A stretch of DNA of 52,276 nucleotides from an uncultured Flavobacteriales bacterium (GTDB lineage Bacteria; Bacteroidota; Bacteroidia; Flavobacteriales; CAJXXR01). This document shows positions 25,479-33,479 of this stretch, one piece after another; the first letter of the stretch is position 1; every line of letters starts with the position of its first letter. A program made the position numbers and the translations under genes. Under the pieces are notes generated by a model. It had not been told where the DNA came from. It saw only the letters and a list, made by a program, of their open reading frames with translations, and ran no database searches. Location of the stretch: assembly GCA_913063375.1 (NCBI GenBank), contig CAJXXR010000021.1:1-52276 (forward strand). The letters are read 5' to 3'.

Positions 25479-26790
25479 TTGATTCATCCGCAATGGTTAC
25501 TTTGATACGATTTATTCTTCTGTCCTCAATACTTTCGATGGTAAAAGTAAAGTTTTCAAATTCAATAGTTTCTCCTTTTGATAGAAACTTGCCGGCTAAT
25601 TCTAATGCAAATCCTGCAAGAGTATCGGCTTCTCCTTTTGCTTGTTCGAAGGATGATCCATCCATTTGAAGCACTCTATAGAAATCTATTAGCTGTGTTT
25701 TTCCTTCAAAGATATAATTTGATTTATCTAGTTTGGAGTAGTGCATATCATCCTTATCGAGTTCATCACTAATATCGCCAACTATTTCCTCTAATATGTC
25801 TTCAAGACTAACAATGCCACTAGTTCCACCATATTCATCAACGACAATAGAAAGGTGCATTTTACGGGATTGGAAGTCTTTTAGTAAATCGTCAATTTTT
25901 TTGCTTTCTGGAATGTAAAATGCATCCCGAATCATGATTTGCCACTTGAAATCACTTTGGTATTTTAAATAGGGTAGGAGGTCTTTAATGTAGATTACTC
26001 CTTTTAGATTGTCCAAATCTTCATGGAAAACAGGGATTCTTGAAAATCCACAATCCAGTATTTTTTCAATCACCTCGCTAAAGGTATGGCTGATTTCTAT
26101 TGCAATAACATCTTGTCTAGAGGTCATAATTTGTTTGGCATCTGTATTTCCAAACTTTGCAATTCCTTCCAGCATTTTTTGTTCCTCTTTTGTAGTGTCT
26201 GTTTCCTTTGTTAATTCAAGTACTTGGGAGAGATCGTCTACAGAGAGTGGTAATCCTTTTTTATCTGATTTTTTATCAATAATTGAGCTAGTAGCCATTA
26301 GGAACTTACTAAGGAACCCAAATACTTTTTTGAGAAAAAGCATGGGTTTACTCATCAGCTGAGAAAAGCCTAGCGCATTTTTATTTGCATAAATTTTTGG
26401 AAGAATTTCACCAAATAATAGTAATACAAAGGTTACAATAACAACTTTTAAAACCCAGCCTAGCCTGTAGTCTATATTGTCCATTATAAGAATGCTGCTC
26501 AGGAAATATTCGGAAAGAATAATGATGGTGATATTCACGAAATTGTTGGCAATCAAAATGGTTGCCAACAAGTCTCGTGGTTTTGCTAAAAGAATGTTTA
26601 ATTTTTGATACTTCCTTTTCTCGTCCATTTCCAATCTGACAAGGTCAGCTGGTTTTAAAGAGAAAAAGGCTACTTCGGATCCGGAAATTAATGCAGAAAG
26701 ACCCAATAGAATGCAAAGGGCTATTAGGTATAGTATAGCATCCATGTTTATAGAATGGAAATATTCGTTTTGCAAGGGCTCAGGATCCAA
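25459..26790 (-). CDS. gldE: Gliding motility-associated protein GldE (CNNM/CorC-type)
   Basis: This integral membrane protein has the plan of the HlyC/CorC group. An N-terminal DUF21/CNNM transmembrane domain (about residues 17-190, GLSALISGSEVAFFSL) is followed by two CBS domains (about 205-325, MTSRQDVIAIE and GFSRIPVFHEDLDNLKGVIYIKDLLPYL). A C-terminal CorC/HlyC transporter-associated domain (about 350-435) follows. GldE can compensate for loss of GldD in F. johnsoniae. Proteins of this fold are linked to Mg2+ or Co2+ transport. The start MDPEP at 26790 fits other GldE proteins. ssb lies 21 nt upstream. Confidence 0.92.
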   Translation of the reverse strand: MDPEPLQNEYFHSINMDAILYLIALCILLGLSALISGSEVAFFSLKPADLVRLEMDEKRKYQKLNILLAKPRDLLATILIANNFVNITIIILSEYFLSSILIMDNIDYRLGWVLKVVIVTFVLLLFGEILPKIYANKNALGFSQLMSKPMLFLKKVFGFLSKFLMATSSIIDKKSDKKGLPLSVDDLSQVLELTKETDTTKEEQKMLEGIAKFGNTDAKQIMTSRQDVIAIEISHTFSEVIEKILDCGFSRIPVFHEDLDNLKGVIYIKDLLPYLKYQSDFKWQIMIRDAFYIPESKKIDDLLKDFQSRKMHLSIVVDEYGGTSGIVSLEDILEEIVGDISDELDKDDMHYSKLDKSNYIFEGKTQLIDFYRVLQMDGSSFEQAKGEADTLAGFALELAGKFLSKGETIEFENFTFTIESIEDRRINRIKVTIADESNEDNNQ

Positions 26791-26811
26791 AAGTTTCTGA
26801 TTTAGTTAGAC

Positions 26812-27219
26812 TTAAAACGGAAGGTCATCCACTGCCTCATTCTCTGTATTGGAATGAGAGTCCTTAGTTGGTCCCGTTTGTTTTTTACTATTAAGCAAAG
26901 TTAGTTGATCTCCAATGATTTCAAAACTATATCTCTTTTGTTTTGATTCCTGGTCTTCCCAAGTCCGACTTCTGATGCGTCCTTCGATTAATATTTGATC
27001 TCCTTTTTTGAGTATTAGTTCTGCTATATTAGCCAAATTTCTCCAAAGAACAATATTATGCCATTCTGTATGCTCAGATTTGTCACCTGATTTGTTTTTG
27101 AAAACTTCTGAAGTTGCAATTGAAAATCTGGCTAATTTCACACCGTTTTCCAAGCTTTTAATTTCTGGGTCTCGTCCTAAATGTCCTATTAGAATTACCT
27201 TATTTAATGAACCTGCCAT
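26812..27219 (-). CDS. ssb: Single-stranded DNA-binding protein
   Basis: SSB coats single-stranded DNA in replication and repair. The OB fold is evident from MAGSLNKVILIGHLGRDPEIKSLENG, ARFSIATSE, HTEWHNIVLWRNLANIAELILKKGDQILIEGRIRSRTW. The C terminus ends in the acidic partner-binding tip DDLPF. At 135 residues the disordered linker is short. It lies between mutY and gldE, as in other Bacteroidota, and may be cotranscribed with both. TATATTTA in the 64-bp gap after mutY is a near-match to a -7 element. Confidence 0.95.
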   Translation of the reverse strand: MAGSLNKVILIGHLGRDPEIKSLENGVKLARFSIATSEVFKNKSGDKSEHTEWHNIVLWRNLANIAELILKKGDQILIEGRIRSRTWEDQESKQKRYSFEIIGDQLTLLNSKKQTGPTKDSHSNTENEAVDDLPF

Positions 27220-27283
27220 TATTCTATTTTTTAATTATTAAATCATTTAATTACAGGTAAATATAGGTAAAAAAATCTTGATT

Positions 27284-28339
27284 TTATTTTTGAAAAAGTT
27301 TTGGTTTTAGTTGATTTTGTAGAAATTCAGAAATTGGTTTTGGAAATGCTTTAGCGACAGGGTCTGCTAGAGATACCAATTGATGCTGTTCAATTTTTTT
27401 TAGTTCTTTTACTTCAATTTTCCAAAAGCGAATATGTAATTTTTGATGGGATAATAAGTGGATTAAATTTCTATCAGGGTGTATTGAAAAAATTTCGAAA
27501 TCACCTAATAATTCAAGGTTTGGAATATGGTTGTCAAAACCCCTTTTGTCCAAGCTTTCATGTAGGGGAAGTTGGTACAATTGAAACCAAATACCTTTAT
27601 CTGTTCTTTGCTGTATTAAGAAGTTATTTTGATCAGCTATATGGTAGAAGTTCAAATAACGATTTTGTATTTTGTTTTTTTTCTTTTTTACCGGTCTTGA
27701 ATCAATCGTGTTTTTTTGGAAGGCTAGGCATTGTTTTTGGAAAATGCAGGTTTCACACTTTGGTTTATGTTTGGTGCAATGGGTTGCTCCAAATTCCATT
27801 ATTGCTTGATTGTGTAGGTCTGGGTACTTATCAGATATGAGGTCATCTGCAATTTCTTGGTAGCGTTTTTTTCCTGGGTTGGCGTCTATTGGATCTTCAA
27901 TATTGTACAGTCTACCTAATACTCGATATACATTGCCATCAACGACGGCTCTTTTCTCCTTCGATGCAAATGAGGAAATGGCTGCTGCGGTGTAGGTACC
28001 TACTCCTTTTAGTTTTAATAGTTCCTCATACGAATTTGGGAATTTACCATTCAAGGAATCCATAACTGAATTCGCAGTAAAATGAAGGTTTCTTGCTCGG
28101 CTATAATAACCCAAACCTTCCCAGTCCTTTAATACAGCGTCTAGTTCAGCCGCTGCTAAATCAGCAACCGTAGGGTATTTTTCTACAAAAGTATAGTAAT
28201 AGGAAAGCCCTTGTTCTATTCTAGTTTGTTGTAATATGATTTCCGATAGCCATATTTTATAGGGATCTTGGGTGTTTCTCCAGGGGAGATCTCTTTTATT
28301 GGGAAGATACCAGTTGGTGAGTTGTTCGCTAAAGGTCAT
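27284..28339 (-). CDS. mutY: A/G-specific adenine glycosylase
   Basis: MutY removes adenine mispaired with 8-oxoguanine. Numbering from this start, the catalytic Glu lies in WLSEIILQQTRIEQG (residue 33). The helix-hairpin-helix LKGVGTYTAAAI leads to the catalytic Asp in AVVDGNVYRVLGR. The [4Fe-4S] ligands follow in C-x6-C-x2-C-x5-C (CTKHKPKCETC...C). The C-terminal NUDIX-like 8-oxoG domain begins near residue 220. The frame is open to ATG 28357, but a -7 promoter element at 28365-28372 would leave that codon leaderless, so I prefer ATG 28339. The gene is divergent from the HU gene. Confidence 0.94.
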   Translation of the reverse strand: MTFSEQLTNWYLPNKRDLPWRNTQDPYKIWLSEIILQQTRIEQGLSYYYTFVEKYPTVADLAAAELDAVLKDWEGLGYYSRARNLHFTANSVMDSLNGKFPNSYEELLKLKGVGTYTAAAISSFASKEKRAVVDGNVYRVLGRLYNIEDPIDANPGKKRYQEIADDLISDKYPDLHNQAIMEFGATHCTKHKPKCETCIFQKQCLAFQKNTIDSRPVKKKKNKIQNRYLNFYHIADQNNFLIQQRTDKGIWFQLYQLPLHESLDKRGFDNHIPNLELLGDFEIFSIHPDRNLIHLLSHQKLHIRFWKIEVKELKKIEQHQLVSLADPVAKAFPKPISEFLQNQLKPKLFQK

Positions 28340-28364
28340 TAATTTGAGATTTTGCAATTTTGGT

Positions 28365-28372
28365 CAAATATA
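28365..28372 (-). promoter_or_regulatory. -7 promoter element of mutY
   Basis: Read on the minus strand this is TATATTTG, identical to the element used for the HU gene on the other side of the gap. It places the transcript start at about 28360, next to the upstream candidate start codon of mutY. Confidence 0.55.
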
Positions 28373-28599
28373 TTTAATTCTAATTATTTTAGTATTTGAA
28401 CGGCTATTTATTCTCCATTAATTGACGGTAAGGCCAAAATTCATTAGGCCTCCTTGCAAATTTCAAATACCATAGAAAAGACCCTCATAAATTGAATTTT
28501 CTGGAAAAATGCTTAACTGCATGGAAGTCAATTTGTTAAAAAAAATACAATACAGGCAAAAAAAAGATAAAAATCTCATTATTAAAAATTTAATATTCC

Positions 28600-28607
28600 T
28601 ATATTTG
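28600..28607 (+). promoter_or_regulatory. -7 promoter element of the HU gene
   Basis: TATATTTG followed by CAG is an exact TAnnTTTG match, about 43 bp before the HU start codon. The 227 bp between this and the mutY element hold no gene. The open frame reaching back to 28509 crosses this promoter and is not translated. Confidence 0.6.
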
Positions 28608-28649
28608 CAGCCCCGAATTAGAAATAAACTAGTAAAAATTCAGAGGAAA

Positions 28650-28940
28650 ATGACAAAAGCAGATATCGTAGCAGGAATTGCTGAAAAGACTGGATTGGAA
28701 AAGAATGACGTTCAACTTACAGTTGAAGCTTTTATGAAAGAAGTAAAAGTTGCCCTTGAAGCAGGTGAAAATGTTTACCTAAGAGGATTTGGTAGCTTTA
28801 TCATCAAGAAAAGAGCGGAAAAAACAGGGAGAAACATCTCTAAGAATACTACAATCATCATTCCAGCTCACAACATACCAGCGTTTAAACCAGCTAAGGT
28901 ATTTTTGGACGGAGTGAAGAAGAAAGCTGGAGTAAACTAA
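28650..28940 (+). CDS. HU/IHF-family DNA-binding protein
   Basis: This nucleoid protein bends DNA as a dimer. The sequence has the complete HU fold in 96 residues: MTKADIVAGIAEKTGLEKNDV, FMKEVKVALEAGENVYLRGFGSFIIKKRAEKTGRNI, and the arm and tail TTIIIPAHNIPAFKPAKVF. The frame is open to ATG 28509, but the promoter at 28600-28607 and the standard HU N terminus fix the start at 28650. In related Bacteroidota an HU gene (himA-like) stands beside the mutY-ssb-gld cluster, as here. A TPR gene follows after 17 nt. Confidence 0.95.
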   Translation: MTKADIVAGIAEKTGLEKNDVQLTVEAFMKEVKVALEAGENVYLRGFGSFIIKKRAEKTGRNISKNTTIIIPAHNIPAFKPAKVFLDGVKKKAGVN

Positions 28941-28957
28941 TTTTACACTAGTATCTG

Positions 28958-29437
28958 ATGAAAAAAGGTCCCGTTATAGCCATTATAGTTTCTGTTTGCC
29001 TGTTGGTAGCAATGCTTTTATTGCCAATTACCCACACGCCAACAAAAGAGGTTATAACTGAATCTGTTGATCAAAAAATTGAAAGAGCAATTAATATGGT
29101 GACATCTTCACCGAGCCCAATGCCAGGTATAATGTTACTTCGCGAGGTTTTAGAAGAAGATCCAGAAAACATAAAAGCTCTTTCTGCTTTAGGATTATTT
29201 TCCATCCAATCGAATCAACTTGTGAAGGCAATTGCACGTTTTGAGCAAATTGTTGATATTGATTCACAAAATTACTTAGCTTTGGAAAAATTAGTTGACT
29301 TGTATAAGGTGACTAAGGATACCATTAACTGGACTCAAAGCTTGCAGAACCTGTATCAAGTAGAGACGGATGAAGAACGACTTAAACGTATTAAAAGTAC
29401 GTTGAAGGAATTAGAACACGAATTTGTTAAATCATAA
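28958..29437 (+). CDS. Membrane-anchored TPR protein
   Basis: This 159-residue protein has a single N-terminal hydrophobic segment (IAIIVSVCLLVAMLLLPI, residues about 7-24), probably an uncleaved anchor. About two tetratricopeptide repeats follow (residues 50-130: GIMLLREVLEEDPENIKALSALGLFSIQ, QLVKAIARFEQIVDIDSQNYLALEKLVDLY). The repeats would lie in the periplasm if the basic MKK end stays inside. It lies between the HU gene and a 30-residue basic protein, upstream of RNase G/E. No specific function can be assigned. Confidence 0.75.
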   Translation: MKKGPVIAIIVSVCLLVAMLLLPITHTPTKEVITESVDQKIERAINMVTSSPSPMPGIMLLREVLEEDPENIKALSALGLFSIQSNQLVKAIARFEQIVDIDSQNYLALEKLVDLYKVTKDTINWTQSLQNLYQVETDEERLKRIKSTLKELEHEFVKS

Positions 29438-29448
29438 AACATTAAGCT

Positions 29449-29541
29449 ATGCCAAGTGGTAAGAAAAGAAAGAGACATAAAATGGCTACGCACAAGCGTA
29501 AAAAACGTCTTAGAAAGAACCGTCACAAGAAGAAGAAATAA
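29449..29541 (+). CDS. 30-residue highly basic small protein, probable ribosomal (AURKAIP1/COX24-like)
   Basis: The frame ATG 29449 to TAA 29541 encodes 30 residues, about two thirds of them Lys, Arg or His (start MPSGKKRKRHKMATHKRKKR). It begins 11 nt after the TPR gene and ends before a hairpin terminator. This composition and length match a small Bacteroidota family that databases link to the mitochondrial AURKAIP1/COX24 C-terminal motif, and to a small extra ribosomal protein. That link is from memory and should be checked. Its place just before RNase G/E and after HU suits an RNA- or ribosome-bound protein. Automatic annotation easily misses it because of its length. Confidence 0.75.
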   Translation: MPSGKKRKRHKMATHKRKKRLRKNRHKKKK

Positions 29542-29563
29542 ATAATTTTCTTGTAATGAATTT

Positions 29564-29592
29564 AAGCACCTTTCGAAAGAAAGGTGCTTTCG
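29564..29592 (+). terminator. Terminator upstream of the RNase G gene
   Basis: An 11-bp stem AAGCACCTTTC / GAAAGGTGCTT (29564-29574 and 29579-29589) is closed by a GAAA tetraloop. The T-run after it is weak, so it may be an RNA-stabilising hairpin or allow read-through into the RNase gene. Confidence 0.65.
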
Positions 29593-29642
29593 CATTGAAT
29601 TTAGGGAGCCTTTTGGCTTTAGTATAAACCTTTAATCCTTAT

Positions 29643-31196
29643 GTGTTGAGTAACGAATTGGTAATCAAATCGACTCCACATGAGATAGATATTGCACTTC
29701 TACGTGAAGGTCGTTTGATCGAACTTCACAAAGAAAAACAAGACAACAGCTATGCTGTTGGTGATATTTATCTTGGGAAGGTTAAAAAGCTAGTTCCCGG
29801 TCTAAATGCTGCCTTTGTAGATGTCGGATATGAGAAGGATGCCTTTCTTCACTATCACGATTTAGGACCTCAAGTTCGTTCTTTGAACAAGTATGTGAAA
29901 AGAACAATGGCTGGAAAGCAAGCACGTTGGATGTTGTCTGAATTTAATCTGGAATCAGATATAAATAAGGATGGAACCATCGAAGATGTATTGCAAGTTG
30001 GACAAAATTTAATTGTCCAAGTGTCCAAAGAACCTATTTCTACTAAAGGACCACGTATTAGTACAGAAATTTCAATTGCAGGTAGGTACTTAGTTTTAGT
30101 ACCGTTTTCGGACCGAATTTCGGTTTCACAAAGAGTTAAACTTCCCGAGGAGAAAAGTCGTCTTCGTAGGTTGTTGAAAAGTATCAAACCAAAAGGTTTT
30201 GGTGTAATCATCCGTACAGTAGCTGAAGGAAAAAAAGTTGCCGATTTAGATTCAGATCTAACTCAACTTTTAGAAAAATGGCACAAACTGTTTGGAATCC
30301 TAAAAAAAGCTAAACCACCACAAAAGGTGTTAGGTGAATTAGGAAGGGCATCCGCTATTTTAAGGGATGTTTTAAATGATTCTTTTCAGCAAGTTCATGT
30401 TGAAGACAAAGCATTGTATGATGAGGTGAAAGCCTATTTAACATCCATTGCTCCCGAGAAGAATAAACTGATAAAACATTATTCTGAGGCAAGTCCTATA
30501 TTTGAAAAGTTTAACGTTGAAAAACAGATTAAATCTTCATTTGGACGTACCGTTTCTATGAAAAGAGGCGCCTATTTGGTTATAGAGCATACCGAGGCAC
30601 TTCACGTAATAGATGTAAACAGTGGTTATAGAACCAATAATACGGAATCTCAGGAGGCAAATGCTCTAAAAATTAACCTGCTCGCTGCTGAAGAGGTAGC
30701 ACGACAATTGCGATTACGTGATATGGGAGGAATTATCGTTGTAGATTTCATCGATTTAAACCTTGCCGAAAATAGAAAAGCATTATATGAAGCCCTTGTT
30801 GGTTTCATGAAAGATGATCGGGCCAAGCATAAAATCTTGCCGCCGAGTCGTTTCGGTCTTATTGAGATCACGCGTCAAAGAGTTAGACCCGAAGTCAATA
30901 TTAAAACAGCTGAAACCTGCCCTACATGTAATGGGTCTGGTGAAGTAGAAGCTTCAGTATTGATTGTAGATCAAATAGAGGACCGTCTTGAAGTTGTATT
31001 TAAAGATCTTCAAGTAAACAAACCTACTTTATGTGTACATCCTATTTTGTATGCATTTATCACAAAAGGGCCTATTTCTGTTCGTATGAAATGGTTCTTG
31101 AAGTATAAAAAATGGTTGAATGTTAGACCTAACAATTCATATCATTTACTTCAGTACACATTCTTTACTAAGAATGATGACGAAATAACATTTTAA
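29643..31196 (+). CDS. rng: Ribonuclease G/E family endoribonuclease
   Basis: This single-strand RNA endonuclease acts in rRNA maturation and mRNA decay. The N-terminal half contains the S1 domain (about residues 38-130, VGDIYLGKVKKLVPGLNAAFVDVGYEKDAFLHYHD). The catalytic DNase I-like part has the metal-binding Asp residues in HVIDVNSG and GIIVVDFIDL. The zinc-link motif is CPTCNGSG near residue 425. At 517 residues it is of RNase G size, without the long C-terminal scaffold of RNase E. The start is GTG 29643. The preceding A and T make an out-of-frame ATG at 29641. A terminator follows. Confidence 0.94.
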   Translation: MLSNELVIKSTPHEIDIALLREGRLIELHKEKQDNSYAVGDIYLGKVKKLVPGLNAAFVDVGYEKDAFLHYHDLGPQVRSLNKYVKRTMAGKQARWMLSEFNLESDINKDGTIEDVLQVGQNLIVQVSKEPISTKGPRISTEISIAGRYLVLVPFSDRISVSQRVKLPEEKSRLRRLLKSIKPKGFGVIIRTVAEGKKVADLDSDLTQLLEKWHKLFGILKKAKPPQKVLGELGRASAILRDVLNDSFQQVHVEDKALYDEVKAYLTSIAPEKNKLIKHYSEASPIFEKFNVEKQIKSSFGRTVSMKRGAYLVIEHTEALHVIDVNSGYRTNNTESQEANALKINLLAAEEVARQLRLRDMGGIIVVDFIDLNLAENRKALYEALVGFMKDDRAKHKILPPSRFGLIEITRQRVRPEVNIKTAETCPTCNGSGEVEASVLIVDQIEDRLEVVFKDLQVNKPTLCVHPILYAFITKGPISVRMKWFLKYKKWLNVRPNNSYHLLQYTFFTKNDDEITF

Positions 31197-31200
31197 AAAA

Positions 31201-31233
31201 CATCCCTCTATTTATGGAGGGATGTTTTTTTTT
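31201..31233. terminator. Terminator of rng
   Basis: A stem CATCCCTCTA / TATGGAGGGATG core (31201-31210 with 31215-31224) with a TTTA loop, preceded by an A-run and followed by nine T. It also serves the convergent lipoprotein gene, whose stop codon it touches. Confidence 0.88.
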
Positions 31234-32614
31234 ACAATTCAGGATTGAAATTTGTAATCCCAAATGCTGTTTCATCAGCAACTCGGTTGATGGCCCCTAA
31301 TTTTAATTCTGGAATAGACATTAGTTTTTTCCTCCCTTCAAACAATAGCCTCAATTCTTTGATGTCCTCTTCATTGTCTAGAATATAGTCTGAGTCATCT
31401 TCCTTTTTTATCTTTTTCCAATTCCCAGGCACCAATGTTAATGGGTCCCCGTCATAACTAGCATAATGAATATGATCTCTTTCTCCTAACTCAATGACAT
31501 CTGCAAGTAGGGTTTCCCCGGTTTCCGTAGAAATTAACCTATAGGAAAAATGAACTTCGACTTTCGATGAACCTTGGTGTTCGTTATATATAACTTTCTT
31601 GAAAATTTTCTTACGAGTTGATTTGTCCTCTTTGATTGTGCTGTCGGTCCAGCTGTAACTATAGCCTTTTACTTCTTCAGCCTTAACTCTATCACTAGAC
31701 TTGTGGTAATGGATGATCTCTCCAATAAGGACTGCTTTAGCTTTAAGGCTTTTCCTTTTGTTTTTGTAGTTTGGGTATTTCCCTGTTTTATTGGCATGAT
31801 AAGTATCTCTATCTAGTGGTGAAATATTATCTCTATTCTCAATTATTTTAATAAAGGGATTTTGCTGACCTATGATTGACGAGACCACCTTATCTTCAAT
31901 ATCAAATTGTACGTTATATTCATTGCTGTAATTGTAAAATGGCAATACTAAAATGGTTAGGCTCGCCTCTTTTTGTGCTTTATCTTTTTGATTTTCACTG
32001 TCTCTGTAATTTCCCAGTGATGTATATTGTTGATAGGCGAGGCGATACTTTCCAGTTCTATAGGCCTCCTTTGCTTCTCTGTATAGGGGTTCAAATTGAG
32101 CATATAGTTTTAAGTCTTGAATGTCTTTATAGTTTGCGTCAAATTTTTCAACTTCTTCGAGTTGAATTGCGGCTTTTGTAAATTGATCCTTATCTAGAAG
32201 GTATGTGATTTCATCGTAAACCTTTCCTAGATATATTCTTTTATCCTTTTTAAAATGAAAGGTTGAAGCAGCTGGGATCTTAAATAGGATTCCATATTGT
32301 TTTGCACTAGAAAGGTAATTACTGAGGGTTAAAAAGGAGTACACAGATTCCTTATAGTTCTTTTGATGATGTTGTGATTCAAATTCATCTATAAGGTCTT
32401 TAAATGCTAATTCGCCATTTTTTCGTAAACCGATGAGCGCCTTAACATTCTTATGATTTTTATCTAAGGCTTTGAAATAGTAATTGGCAGCTTCAGTATA
32501 AAGTCCTTGTTCCTCGAATTGGCTTGCCTTTTTTACCATTCTTTTTGCTCCACATCCCTGAAATACAAGCGCTAAGCATAGAATGGTGAATACCATTTTT
32601 ATAGAATTCTTCAT
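31232..32614 (-). CDS. Lipoprotein with TPR-like region and CsgG/TolB-like C-terminal domain
   Basis: The signal peptide ends in the lipobox FQGC (Cys near residue 21). Residues about 30-210 contain repeated helical hairpins with TPR character (EEQGLYTEAANYYFKALDKNHKNVKALIGL, EAYRTGKYRLAYQQYTSLGNYRDSENQKDKA). The C-terminal part begins with a strand-rich segment (LTILVLPFYNYSNEYNVQFDIEDKVVSSI) and later has AKAVLIGEIIHYH and LISTETGETLLADVIEL. This layout resembles the CsgG/TolB-N-like domain of envelope lipoproteins, but I infer it only from pattern. The function is unknown. It is monocistronic. Confidence 0.7.
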   Translation of the reverse strand: MKNSIKMVFTILCLALVFQGCGAKRMVKKASQFEEQGLYTEAANYYFKALDKNHKNVKALIGLRKNGELAFKDLIDEFESQHHQKNYKESVYSFLTLSNYLSSAKQYGILFKIPAASTFHFKKDKRIYLGKVYDEITYLLDKDQFTKAAIQLEEVEKFDANYKDIQDLKLYAQFEPLYREAKEAYRTGKYRLAYQQYTSLGNYRDSENQKDKAQKEASLTILVLPFYNYSNEYNVQFDIEDKVVSSIIGQQNPFIKIIENRDNISPLDRDTYHANKTGKYPNYKNKRKSLKAKAVLIGEIIHYHKSSDRVKAEEVKGYSYSWTDSTIKEDKSTRKKIFKKVIYNEHQGSSKVEVHFSYRLISTETGETLLADVIELGERDHIHYASYDGDPLTLVPGNWKKIKKEDDSDYILDNEEDIKELRLLFEGRKKLMSIPELKLGAINRVADETAFGITNFNPEL

Positions 32615-32709
32615 GGCGTTTTTTTTTTACTAATATAGTCTTAATTCGTACATTGTTGCATCCTTAGGGAGCCCCCTTAAGTTACACTATAATCAAAATA
32701 ATTTCCATA

Positions 32710-33477
32710 ATGATTTGCATCGTTTCACCAGCGAAATCTTTGAGTTTTGACAAGTATGAACCTAGTGATTCAAATACTAAGCCTGATTTTTTAAAAGAAT
32801 CTCAAAGGCTTATAAATCAGTTGAAAAAAAAATCACCTAAGTCTATTTCTAAGTTGATGTCTGTAAGTGATAATTTAGCTGAATTGAATTATCAACGTTT
32901 TCAAGATTGGGAAATGAGTCATGATTCTGGAGCGGTAAACCAGGCAATATATGCTTTTCAAGGAGATGTATATCAAGGTTTGGAAGCTGAGAATTTTTCT
33001 TCAGAAACATTGAAATATGCAATGGATCATTTTAGGATGTTATCGGGGTTATATGGCCTATTGAGACCTTATGATATCATTCATCCATATCGTTTGGAGA
33101 TGGGCACCAAGATTACTATTAGTACGCATAAGAACTTATATGGATTTTGGGGAAGTAAAATTGCCAAAAAAATCAATGAGTTGGGAGTCGAACTTGGGGA
33201 GAATACTTTGCTTAACTTGGCGTCTAATGAGTATTTTAAATCCATTGATAAAAAGGCCTTAAAGCTAACTATTTGGACACCTGTCTTTAAGGATCAAAAG
33301 AATGGTAATTATAAGGTTATTAGTTTTTTTGCGAAACGGGCAAGGGGAATGATGGCTAAATTTGTTCTGGAAAATAGAATAGATCAATTGGAAGATTTGA
33401 AAGCTTTCAATTCAGATGGCTATTATTTCAGTGGTGTGGATGAAAAGAAACAAGAAATTATTTTTTTAAGAGACTAG
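32710..33477 (+). CDS. yaaA: Peroxide stress protein YaaA (UPF0246/DUF328)
   Basis: YaaA limits free iron and DNA damage under hydrogen peroxide stress in E. coli and binds DNA in vitro. The family pattern runs through the whole protein: MICIVSPAKSLSF at the start, KLMSVSDNLAELNYQRFQDW near residue 50, QAIYAFQGDVYQGL near residue 77, LSGLYGLLRPYDIIHPYRLEMGTK near residue 110, and NLASNEYFKSI and FFAKRARGMMAKFV in the C-terminal half. At 255 residues it is full length. It is followed after 2 nt by the cvfB-like gene. Confidence 0.95.
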   Translation: MICIVSPAKSLSFDKYEPSDSNTKPDFLKESQRLINQLKKKSPKSISKLMSVSDNLAELNYQRFQDWEMSHDSGAVNQAIYAFQGDVYQGLEAENFSSETLKYAMDHFRMLSGLYGLLRPYDIIHPYRLEMGTKITISTHKNLYGFWGSKIAKKINELGVELGENTLLNLASNEYFKSIDKKALKLTIWTPVFKDQKNGNYKVISFFAKRARGMMAKFVLENRIDQLEDLKAFNSDGYYFSGVDEKKQEIIFLRD

Positions 33478-33479
33478 TT

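Noticed and set aside
28509..28649. N-terminal extension of the HU protein by 47 residues
   Set aside because: It crosses the TATATTTG promoter element at 28600-28607, and the extra residues (rich in Lys and Ile) have no counterpart in HU proteins, which start at MTKADI.
29641..29643. ATG at 29641 as the start of the RNase G gene
   Set aside because: It is out of frame with the RNase. The in-frame start is the GTG at 29643.
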